NCBI GenBank assembly: GCA_030430345.1
Contig: JAUIFT010000251.1
Span: forward strand, 1-5,386
Origin: Calditrichia bacterium
GTDB taxonomy: Bacteria; Calditrichota; Calditrichia; RBG-13-44-9; J042
Length of the DNA: 5,386 nucleotides
Reading direction: 5' to 3'
Shown: positions 1 to 4,981 of the stretch, piece by piece
How positions within the stretch are numbered: position 1 is the stretch's first letter
How the letters are laid out: the number at the start of each line of letters is the position of its first letter
The notes under the pieces: model-generated
What the model saw: the letters and a program-made list of their open reading frames with translations, nothing else
Database searches by the model: none
What the model was told of the DNA's origin: nothing
Made by a program: the position numbers and the translations under genes

Positions 1-263
1 ATGCGTTCATCGAGAATATGGCCGACACACTCCGTATGCGTCCCATTGCAATGGGGCGTCATCACAATTGCGTCCACATTACAGCTGCCGCCCCGCCGGG
101 TATCGCCAATAAATTGCCCGCTCTCCATACTCGCCGCACCGGCCCGTTCCGCATCAAAATGATTCGGCTGCTCGCCGTTAAAATTGACCGGAATAGAGAT
201 ATCCTGCGGCCGGGAAAGATCCACGGCACATATTTGATCATCTAATTCTATTTTTGCAATCAT
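1..263 (-). CDS. Cyclase-family metal hydrolase, probable kynurenine formamidase; N-terminal part, cut by window edge
   Basis: The first 87 codons of a cyclase-family (KynB-like) protein are present; the frame is still open at position 1, so the C-terminal part is missing. The start MIAKIELDD is followed by 'DLSRPQDISIPV' (about residues 15-26), the usual entry strand of this family. The metal-binding region PHCNGTHTECVGH spans residues 70-82, with H71, H76, E78 and H82. It is a variant of the family's HxGTHxDxPxH motif, with one extra residue before GTH and E in place of D. Known members hydrolyse N-formylkynurenine to kynurenine plus formate with divalent metals. The ATG lies one base after the TGA of the decarboxylase gene (TGAaATG) and has no well-placed Shine-Dalgarno, which suggests translational coupling in one operon. 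Family assignment is firm. The kynurenine substrate is inferred from the two upstream neighbours; another amidase or cyclase activity of the same fold is possible. Confidence 0.85.
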   Translation of the reverse strand, partial: MIAKIELDDQICAVDLSRPQDISIPVNFNGEQPNHFDAERAGAASMESGQFIGDTRRGGSCNVDAIVMTPHCNGTHTECVGHILDER

Positions 264-264
264 T

Positions 265-1281
265 TCAATCTTGAAACTTTTCCTTGCCAAGATTCAGCCA
301 TTCCAGCGCTGCACCACCAAGGAGCATTGCACGGGTAGCCTCATCAATATTACTCATAGATTCTATCAATTTGCCGGGCACAAGTTCCCCCAATGGAAAA
401 GGATAATCCGTTCCCAGGGCGATTCGGTTTGCGCCAATCAGGTCAATCAAATACGACAACACCTGCGGATCATGCACCAGGGAGTCGATAAAAAACTTTC
501 CAAGATACTCCCGCGGGTTAACGTCATTGTCGATCGCGCATAAATCCGGACGCACATTATACCCATGTTCGATACGGCCGATCGTTGCGGGAAAAGAACC
601 GCCGCCATGGGCAAAAGCGACCCGCAGGCGGGGCAGGCGTTCAAACACACCGCTAAAAATCATCGAACAGATTGCCAGGGAAGTTTCCGCGGGCATTCCC
701 ACTAACCAGGGCAGCCAGTATTTCTCCATCTTACTTTTCCCCATCATATCCCAGGGATGGACGAAAATAGCCGCACCGATCTCTTCCGCGGCCTGGAAAA
801 AAGGAAACAGCGCCGGATCGCTCAAATTCCAGTCATTGATATGGCTGCCTATTTCCACCCCAGCCAGACCAAGCTCTTTCACGCAGCGCTCCATTTCCCG
901 AATGGCTAAATCCGGTGCCTGCATCGGAAGGGTGCCTAAACCGATAAAGCGCTGTGGATAGTCGGCCACAATCCCGGCGATATGATCATTCAGAAAGCGG
1001 GACAGTTGCAGCGTATCGGCCGGCTTCGCCCAATAGCTGAACATCACCGGAATCGTAGAGAGCACCTGCACGTCTACTGAGAAATGATTGCATTCTTCCA
1101 TCCGTCTTTCCGGAGACCAGCAGTTGTCCTCAATTTCCCGAAAGAAGTGGTCATCCATCATCATCCGCGCACAGCAGGGCTTATGATGATCGAGGTGAAT
1201 AAATCCCCCATAACCGAATTTATCTTTCCAGCGGGGCATTTTTTCCGGAATAATATGGGTATGAATATCAATTTTCAGCAT
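265..1281 (-). CDS. nbaD: 2-amino-3-carboxymuconate-6-semialdehyde decarboxylase (ACMSD)
   Basis: A full-length, 338-residue amidohydrolase-fold decarboxylase that converts ACMS to 2-aminomuconate semialdehyde plus CO2 in the cytoplasm. This keeps ACMS from closing spontaneously to quinolinate. Zn ligands and catalytic residues of the family are all visible: the HxH pair H7/H9 in 'KIDIHTH', R48, H175 in 'FVHPWDM', H225 in 'FAHGGG' and D292 in 'LGTDYPFPLGE'. Long stretches such as 'VPVMFSYWAKP'-like 'IPVMFSYWAKP', 'GLGTLPMQAP' and 'KYWLPWLVGMPAET' match what I recall of animal and bacterial ACMSD, and the length is typical. I chose the ATG at 1281 because family members begin M-(L)-K-I-D-I-H. 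A GTG two codons upstream (1287) is also possible, and neither has a clear Shine-Dalgarno. A 93-base gap separates it from the dioxygenase gene, with no terminator or convincing promoter, so co-transcription is likely. The formamidase-like gene follows after one base. Confidence 0.96.
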   Translation of the reverse strand: MLKIDIHTHIIPEKMPRWKDKFGYGGFIHLDHHKPCCARMMMDDHFFREIEDNCWSPERRMEECNHFSVDVQVLSTIPVMFSYWAKPADTLQLSRFLNDHIAGIVADYPQRFIGLGTLPMQAPDLAIREMERCVKELGLAGVEIGSHINDWNLSDPALFPFFQAAEEIGAAIFVHPWDMMGKSKMEKYWLPWLVGMPAETSLAICSMIFSGVFERLPRLRVAFAHGGGSFPATIGRIEHGYNVRPDLCAIDNDVNPREYLGKFFIDSLVHDPQVLSYLIDLIGANRIALGTDYPFPLGELVPGKLIESMSNIDEATRAMLLGGAALEWLNLGKEKFQD

Positions 1282-1374
1282 AGTCACTATTCAGTATTTG
1301 GAGAATCCTAATCAATTTAAACCATTCATTCTTAAAACCATAAGAAACAGTTTTATTGCTCATTTGCATTCACA

Positions 1375-1893
1375 TTACTTCGGTGCTGCCATCACTGCGC
1401 CACAGCTTTTACAGGTGCGATGCTCAGTGCTTTCAAAAAAACGATTCATCACCGGCGGTAACTGGGTAACGATGTTTTTCAGTTCGAAATACTCATCATA
1501 TAGTTTATCGCCACACTTTTCGCAATACCATTGAAAACCGTCCTGCTCGCCTTTGTTTCGCTTGCGTTCAATTACCAGGCCGACAGTATTGGCCGGGCGC
1601 TGCGGGGAATGCGGCACTTTCGGCGGTAGCAAATAGATATCTCCCTCGCGGATGGGAATATCGACCACCTCATTGCCATCCATCACCTTCAGGGTAATAT
1701 CTCCTTCGATTTGATAGAAAAATTCTTCGCCCTCATTATAATGAAAATCCTTCCGGGCATTCGGTCCACCGACGACCATCACGATAAAATCTTCCGCCTC
1801 TTCGTACACCATTTTGTTGCCAACCGGTGGTTTTAGCAAATCACGATGATCTTCAATCCATTGCTTGAAGTTAAATGCCGTAAACTTACTCAT
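1375..1893 (-). CDS. nbaC: 3-hydroxyanthranilate 3,4-dioxygenase
   Basis: A 172-residue cupin dioxygenase that opens 3-hydroxyanthranilate with O2 to ACMS, the substrate of the next gene's product. Catalytic iron ligands H51, E57 and H95, substrate arginines R47 and R99, and a glutamate at E109 are visible. From the ATG at 1893, R47, H51, E57, H95 and R99 fall at the numbers I recall for the Ralstonia/Cupriavidus enzyme. The C-terminal rubredoxin-like iron site of bacterial forms is kept as two CxxC pairs, C124/C127 ('CEKC') and C161/C164 ('CKSC'). An ATG four codons upstream (1905) is in frame, but GGAGG at 1903-1899 sits five bases before the 1893 ATG, and homologues start MSKxTAFNF. First gene of the kynurenine cluster, behind a consensus promoter and a ~150-base leader. 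It ends in TAA with no hairpin before the next gene. Identity is firm. Confidence 0.97.
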   Translation of the reverse strand: MSKFTAFNFKQWIEDHRDLLKPPVGNKMVYEEAEDFIVMVVGGPNARKDFHYNEGEEFFYQIEGDITLKVMDGNEVVDIPIREGDIYLLPPKVPHSPQRPANTVGLVIERKRNKGEQDGFQWYCEKCGDKLYDEYFELKNIVTQLPPVMNRFFESTEHRTCKSCGAVMAAPK

Positions 1894-1898
1894 TGTAG

Positions 1899-1903
1899 CC
1901 TCC
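1899..1903 (-). promoter_or_regulatory. Shine-Dalgarno GGAGG of the dioxygenase gene
   Basis: GGAGG lies five bases upstream of the ATG at 1893-1891 and overlaps the alternative upstream ATG at 1905-1903. It therefore decides the start in favour of 1893. It is the only strong ribosome binding site in the window: the permease has a weaker GGTGG six bases before its ATG, and the other two complete starts have none that is well placed. Confidence 0.85.
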
Positions 1904-1950
1904 ATTGTTGAATATCTGATGAAGCAAAAATTGGGATGAAAACAGTTTAT

Positions 1951-1970
1951 CCAAGAATTCTAATTGTTGG
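1951..1970. promoter_or_regulatory. 20-base dyad, candidate operator in the kynurenine leader
   Basis: The sequence is CCAAnAATTnnAATTnTTGG: every position is two-fold symmetric except one base per half and the central two. It is about 58 bases upstream of the dioxygenase start codon and about 75 bases downstream of the predicted transcription start. The A/T-rich centre and the size would suit a dimeric helix-turn-helix regulator. Lrp/AsnC-type KynR controls kynurenine genes in proteobacteria, but no regulator gene is visible here, so the link is inference. As RNA it forms only a weak hairpin, which favours a DNA-level role if it has one. Confidence 0.4.
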
Positions 1971-2052
1971 CTGACGTTGATATCGTAGAATAATATGGTA
2001 GTGTAATCGACGGAAAGGGTTATCCCACCTGAACGCTTTCACGCCCTCTATC

Positions 2053-2081
2053 ATTATACAGGTTTTCGGGGAAGCTGTCAA
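2053..2081 (-). promoter_or_regulatory. Consensus sigma-70 promoter of the kynurenine operon
   Basis: On the minus strand there is an exact TTGACA (2081-2076), a 17-base spacer and an exact TATAAT (2058-2053). This is a 12/12 match at the optimal spacing, directed at the dioxygenase gene. Transcription should start near 2046. It lies just after the hairpin that follows the permease gene, so the kynurenine genes appear to be their own transcription unit. So perfect a promoter would usually need a repressor, and the -35 box lies within a palindrome (separate entry). Confidence 0.85.
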
Positions 2082-2086
2082 CAGCT
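2073..2086. promoter_or_regulatory. Perfect palindrome over the -35 box, candidate repressor site
   Basis: AGCTGT-CA-ACAGCT has perfect 6-base arms and a 2-base centre. The -35 hexamer of the kynurenine promoter (2076-2081) lies wholly inside it. A dimeric repressor bound here would block RNA polymerase. The spacing differs from LexA boxes (CTGT-N8-ACAG), and I cannot name a regulator. The overlap may be coincidental, because TTGACA itself contributes part of the symmetry (TGTnnACA). Confidence 0.45.
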
Positions 2087-2099
2087 AAATGGGAAGGGA

Positions 2100-2149
2100 A
2101 GTTCAGAGTTCAGAGTTCAGAATAAAATTCCAACTCCGAACTCCGAACT
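2100..2149 (-). terminator. Strong hairpin after the permease gene, probable terminator
   Basis: Arms 2100-2117 and 2132-2149 pair over 18 positions. In minus-strand RNA all 18 pair (16 Watson-Crick, two G·U); in plus-strand RNA the same two positions would be A·C mismatches. The loop can add a GAAU/AUUC stem (2120-2123 with 2127-2130). It begins 18 bases after the permease stop and ends 18 bases before the -35 box of the kynurenine promoter. The sequence after the stem is only moderately U-rich (UUCCCUUCCCAUUU), so it is not a textbook intrinsic terminator; it could also be a 3'-end stabiliser. Confidence 0.6.
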
Positions 2150-2150
2150 C
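2100..2150. repeat. Two opposed arrays of tandem 7-base repeats
   Basis: AGTTCAG occurs three times in exact tandem (2100-2120). After eleven bases comes AACTCCG twice plus AACTC (2132-2150), which is the reverse complement of the first unit apart from one transition per unit. The hairpin entry describes how the two arrays pair. I recall AGTTC-rich tandem repeats of this kind between genes in some FCB-type genomes, but the copy number in this genome cannot be seen from here. Confidence 0.8.
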
Positions 2151-2167
2151 GTAATTCCGAAATCGCT

Positions 2168-4591
2168 TTATTCGTATTTCAGGGCATCGACCGGGTTTGC
2201 CAGGGCTGCTTTAATCGACTGGTAGCTAACGGTCAGCAAAGCAATTAACAATGCCGCCCCACCGGCCAGCAGAAACGTGCCGACACCAGGATTAATCCGG
2301 TAGGCAAATTCCTGTAACCAATAATCCATCCCCAGCCAGGCGAGCGGCCAGGCAATCAGATTTGCCAATAACACTAATAGCAGAAAATCGCGGGCGATCA
2401 ACGTCACTACACTACCGACCGATGCACCGAGCACTTTCCGGACGCCGATTTCTTTCGAGCGTTGCCGCGCACTAAAAGCGGTGAGCCCGAATAATCCCAG
2501 GCAAGCAACAACAATAGCAATTATCGCGAAGTTCAGGAAGACCTTACTAAGGCGGGTCTCCGATTCATATTGAGAGGCAAAATCGTCGTTCACAAAAGTA
2601 TATTCGAAGGGATAATTGGGATATAATTGCTGCCATTGCCTCTCCAGCGCGGATAATGTGGCGGCAAGATTCCCTTCCCCGATTTTAATCGCCAGGTTAT
2701 CAAAGTTACTTTGATCGATTACCATCATCATCGGATCAATCGCCACTTGCAGTGAAACATGATGGTAATCGCGCACAACACCGATAACTGCCCGTGAGCG
2801 GTTTTCCGATCCCCAGAAGATCTTTTTGCCCAGCGCGTTATCGTTCCAACCAACCATCTTCGCCAGGGTTTCATTGATGATAACCGCTTCACTGGAGTCG
2901 CTGGTTAACTCCCGGGAAAAATCCCGCCCCTCGACCAGGCCAATGTCAAAAGTGTTCAAAAAGTCCGTATCAACCGCATTGACCTGCACCGTAACAAACG
3001 CGTCCGGGGGCATATCTTCCGGGCGAATCGAGTTCAGGCGCTTATCATTTTTTCCGGGCGCTTCGGACATCGCCGCCACGCTGACGACGCCCGGAATCCG
3101 GGAAATCTCTTTTTTCACCAGATCATATTTATCCGCAAACCCGGCTTCCCGAATTGGCACCGTAATAATTTGTTCACTGTTCAACCCCAGCTCTTTTTCT
3201 TGAAAATATTGCATTTGCTGCCAAACCACCAACGTGGCGATGATCAGCATAATCGAAATAGAAAACTGAAAAACAACCAGGGTCTTTCTAACGCCGAGCA
3301 TGGAAAACAGCTGTTTGCCGGTGGCCTTTGCAGCGGCCATTTTACTGCTTCCTTTTAGCGTATCCACCGGTTGAAAACTGGAAAGCGCCAGGGCCGGATA
3401 AATCCCGGCAATCCCCCCGACTAGCAAAGTAATTCCCAGTAAGCCAATCCAGATTTGCGGATCGCCAATGTAATTCAGCGACAGCTCTTTTTCCGCCAGC
3501 GTATTGAAATAGGGTAAAATCAACTCTACCAAAACGATGGTTAAAAGCAAAGACAGCGCAGCCATTACGAATGCTTCTCCGAGGAACTGGCGAATCAACT
3601 GCCAGCGAACAGCGCCGAGCACTTTCCGGATGCCAACTTCCCGGGCGCGATCCATGGAGCGGGCGGTGGCCAGATTCATAAAGTTGATACAGGCGATTAC
3701 CAGAATAAAAAAAGCGATGCTGAGGAAAATATAGATGTAGGTAATATTCCCTTTCTCGGCGATCTCATTGGCGAGATCGTCATACAGATGTATTTTCGCC
3801 AGCGGCTCCAGGGACAATTGAAAAAAGGAAGTCGCCTGATCGCCAAGGGCGGTCATGTGAGTGGCAATCAGGTTCGGAAACTGCTCCTGCAACGCATCTG
3901 CCCGGGATGGATCGCTAAGCAAGAGATAGGTAACCGCGCCGGAGATGTCCATGATTTGCTCAAAGTTCCCGCCAGCCATGGCGTTCAAACTATTGTAGGA
4001 AGCCAGGCAATCGAATTTCAGGTGAGAATTTGCCGGCACTTCATCCAGAATCCCGGTTATTTTATAATCGTGAGTATTTTCATAGCGAAGCACTTTGCCA
4101 ATGGGATCTTCCCCGGGAAAATAACGGGCAGCAGTGGCCGCGGTCATCACTAGCGAGTAGGGTTCAGTCAACGCCGTTTCCGGATTGCCGCGCTGCAAAG
4201 TAAAGTTGAACATAGCGAATAAGGCGGCATCCGCGAAAAAGAAGCGTTCTTCGTATAGCTGCAAATCACCATAGCTGAGCAGGGTTTTTTCCGCCGCTTT
4301 CAAGCGAACATATTGGCTAACTTCCGGATAAGTTTCCTCCATTATCGGGCCGATGAGCGGAGAGGTTGTCGCAACATCCATCGCTCCGGTATCCAGATTA
4401 ATTGTGAGATTCACCCGAAAGATATTTTCTTTCTGTTGGTGGAAGTCATCATAGCTCAATTCATCGCGGACAAAGAGGAGAATCAACACACAGCAGGCCA
4501 TACCGATCGCCAGGCCGGCCACGTTAATAAAAGCGTATCCTTTATACTTGAGAAGAACCCGCAGCGCAATTTTCAAATAATTTTTCAGCAT
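2168..4591 (-). CDS. MacB/FtsX-type ABC transporter permease, 807 residues
   Basis: An inner-membrane protein with the doubled architecture of the large FtsX/MacB permeases. TM1 lies at about residues 20-42, followed by a periplasmic MacB-core domain (about 45-280). TM2-4 lie at about 285-308, 338-362 and 380-402. The second half begins with TM5 (about 436-457), then a second periplasmic domain (460-680), then TM6-8 (about 685-705, 733-755, 770-792). Each FtsX module carries the signature RAREVGIRKVLGA (315-327) or RSKEIGVRKVLGA (711-723). The parallel tails SSFQPVDTLKG and LANPVDALKYE show the internal duplication. Such permeases work with a separate cytoplasmic ATPase to move lipoproteins, peptides or drugs, or to transmit force, but no ATPase gene is in the window and the substrate cannot be inferred. 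Length is typical. The ATG at 4591 has GGTGG six bases upstream. It has its own promoter and a 3' hairpin, so it looks monocistronic. Confidence 0.93.
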   Translation of the reverse strand: MLKNYLKIALRVLLKYKGYAFINVAGLAIGMACCVLILLFVRDELSYDDFHQQKENIFRVNLTINLDTGAMDVATTSPLIGPIMEETYPEVSQYVRLKAAEKTLLSYGDLQLYEERFFFADAALFAMFNFTLQRGNPETALTEPYSLVMTAATAARYFPGEDPIGKVLRYENTHDYKITGILDEVPANSHLKFDCLASYNSLNAMAGGNFEQIMDISGAVTYLLLSDPSRADALQEQFPNLIATHMTALGDQATSFFQLSLEPLAKIHLYDDLANEIAEKGNITYIYIFLSIAFFILVIACINFMNLATARSMDRAREVGIRKVLGAVRWQLIRQFLGEAFVMAALSLLLTIVLVELILPYFNTLAEKELSLNYIGDPQIWIGLLGITLLVGGIAGIYPALALSSFQPVDTLKGSSKMAAAKATGKQLFSMLGVRKTLVVFQFSISIMLIIATLVVWQQMQYFQEKELGLNSEQIITVPIREAGFADKYDLVKKEISRIPGVVSVAAMSEAPGKNDKRLNSIRPEDMPPDAFVTVQVNAVDTDFLNTFDIGLVEGRDFSRELTSDSSEAVIINETLAKMVGWNDNALGKKIFWGSENRSRAVIGVVRDYHHVSLQVAIDPMMMVIDQSNFDNLAIKIGEGNLAATLSALERQWQQLYPNYPFEYTFVNDDFASQYESETRLSKVFLNFAIIAIVVACLGLFGLTAFSARQRSKEIGVRKVLGASVGSVVTLIARDFLLLVLLANLIAWPLAWLGMDYWLQEFAYRINPGVGTFLLAGGAALLIALLTVSYQSIKAALANPVDALKYE

Positions 4592-4634
4592 AGCTGACCA
4601 CCATCTAAATATGTTCGCTTATTTCTAATCCCGG

Positions 4635-4678
4635 GAGAAGTAATTCTTTTCCTTGCAATTCTCTATTCACCACTTCTC
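4635..4678. repeat. Short inverted repeat in the permease leader
   Basis: GAGAAGT (4635-4641) and ACTTCTC (4672-4678) are exact inverted copies separated by 30 bases. They lie 44-87 bases upstream of the permease start codon. The arms could form a 7-bp stem in the leader RNA. The loop is large and the arms short, so this may be chance. Confidence 0.3.
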
Positions 4679-4693
4679 TTCCGGACATTTTTA

Positions 4694-4801
4694 TTACGCC
4701 ACAGATTCGCACGGATTTTCACCGCAGAATGAGGCCGTTTTATGAGAAAAATGAGCAGTACTACTTGAAATCTGTGAATATCAGTGATCATCAGCGGCTA
4801 A
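4694..4801. repeat. Degenerate intergenic inverted-repeat element
   Basis: The left arm (4694-4722, beginning TTACGCCACAGATT) and the reverse complement of the right arm (4774-4801, beginning TTAGCCGCTGATGATCAC) align along their full length of 28-29 bases, with one gap and roughly eight mismatches. About 51 bases lie between them. The wording (CCACAGATTnnCACGGATTTTCAC with a matching CTGTGAA...GCGGCTAA end) resembles non-coding dispersed repeats I associate with several environmental bacterial genomes. It lies in the permease leader and encodes no protein I can support. It could be a small miniature element or an extragenic palindromic repeat; I saw no flanking target duplication. Confidence 0.55.
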
Positions 4802-4881
4802 TTTTTACAAGTGTCCGTTACTAACATTCATCAAAGTTCTTTGGCGCATAGATCAAACATCTTATAAATTCAGCATCAATT

Positions 4882-4911
4882 ATTATACCAATTGGCCTGG
4901 CAGTGTCTCAA
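4882..4911 (-). promoter_or_regulatory. Sigma-70 promoter with extended -10, upstream of the permease
   Basis: On the minus strand: TTGAGA (4911-4906, 5/6), an 18-base spacer, then TATAAT (4887-4882, 6/6), with TGG directly before the -10 forming an extended TGnTATAAT. The palindrome CCAATTGG (4888-4895) abuts the -10. It sits just after the sugar dehydrogenase terminator and points at the permease. The predicted start near 4875 gives a leader of about 280 bases. The remainder of the gap between 4592 and 4981 holds only the two inverted repeats and the terminator. Confidence 0.7.
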
Positions 4912-4919
4912 TCAGATTA

Positions 4920-4973
4920 AACAATAAAATGTTGTCCGCTAACAGGTCAATACTGATCGCTGGCGGACAACAT
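4920..4973 (-). terminator. Intrinsic terminator of the sugar dehydrogenase gene
   Basis: In minus-strand RNA, ATGTTGTCCGC (4973-4963) and GCGGACAACAT (4939-4929) form a perfect 11-bp stem. A 23-base loop can add a CAG/CTG pairing. The run TTTATTGTTT follows directly. It starts 9 bases after the dehydrogenase stop codon. Perfect stem, T-rich tail and position all fit Rho-independent termination. Confidence 0.88.
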
Positions 4974-4981
4974 GTTTACAA

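Larger units (their letters stand above)
1894..2046 (-). promoter_or_regulatory. Long 5' leader of the kynurenine operon
   Basis: About 150 bases separate the transcription start predicted from the -10 box (near 2046) from the dioxygenase ATG. The minus-strand RNA contains a small GGG-AUAA-CCC hairpin (about 2025-2016), the 20-base dyad listed separately, and an A/T-rich stretch before the ribosome binding site. I do not recognise a known riboswitch or a tryptophan attenuator. An open frame from GTG 2042 to TAA 1947 (31 codons) holds a single Trp codon but has no spaced Shine-Dalgarno. The length would allow post-transcriptional control, but none is shown. Confidence 0.4.

Noticed and set aside
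527..961. A 144-codon plus-strand open frame, along with other plus-strand frames across the window
   Set aside because: They lie antisense to well-supported genes, have low-complexity or unconvincing translations rich in Arg, Ser and Pro, and match no family I know.
1282..1374. A possible promoter or terminator in the 93-base gap between dioxygenase and decarboxylase genes
   Set aside because: Only short A/T-rich partial matches and 4-5-bp stems are present; nothing stands out from background.
1925..1954. A Bacteroidota-like promoter (TTGG, 18-base spacer, AATTTTTG) just upstream of the dioxygenase gene
   Set aside because: It matches the -7 consensus imperfectly, overlaps the dyad, and is far weaker than the exact sigma-70 promoter further upstream.
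1947..2042. A 31-codon open frame from GTG in the kynurenine leader with one Trp codon, reminiscent of a TnaC-type regulatory leader peptide
   Set aside because: Its start is only a few bases from the predicted transcript start, it has no spaced Shine-Dalgarno, it lacks clustered Trp codons, and it does not resemble TnaC around the Trp. Chance is sufficient.
2427..3630. An identical 16-base word (ccgagcactttccgga) at 2427-2442 and 3615-3630
   Set aside because: Both copies encode the RKVLG core of the two FtsX modules, so this is protein duplication rather than a DNA element.
4592..4981. A small gene, tRNA or riboswitch in the longest gap
   Set aside because: No frame with a plausible start and composition, no cloverleaf or recognised aptamer; promoter, terminator and inverted repeats explain the structure.
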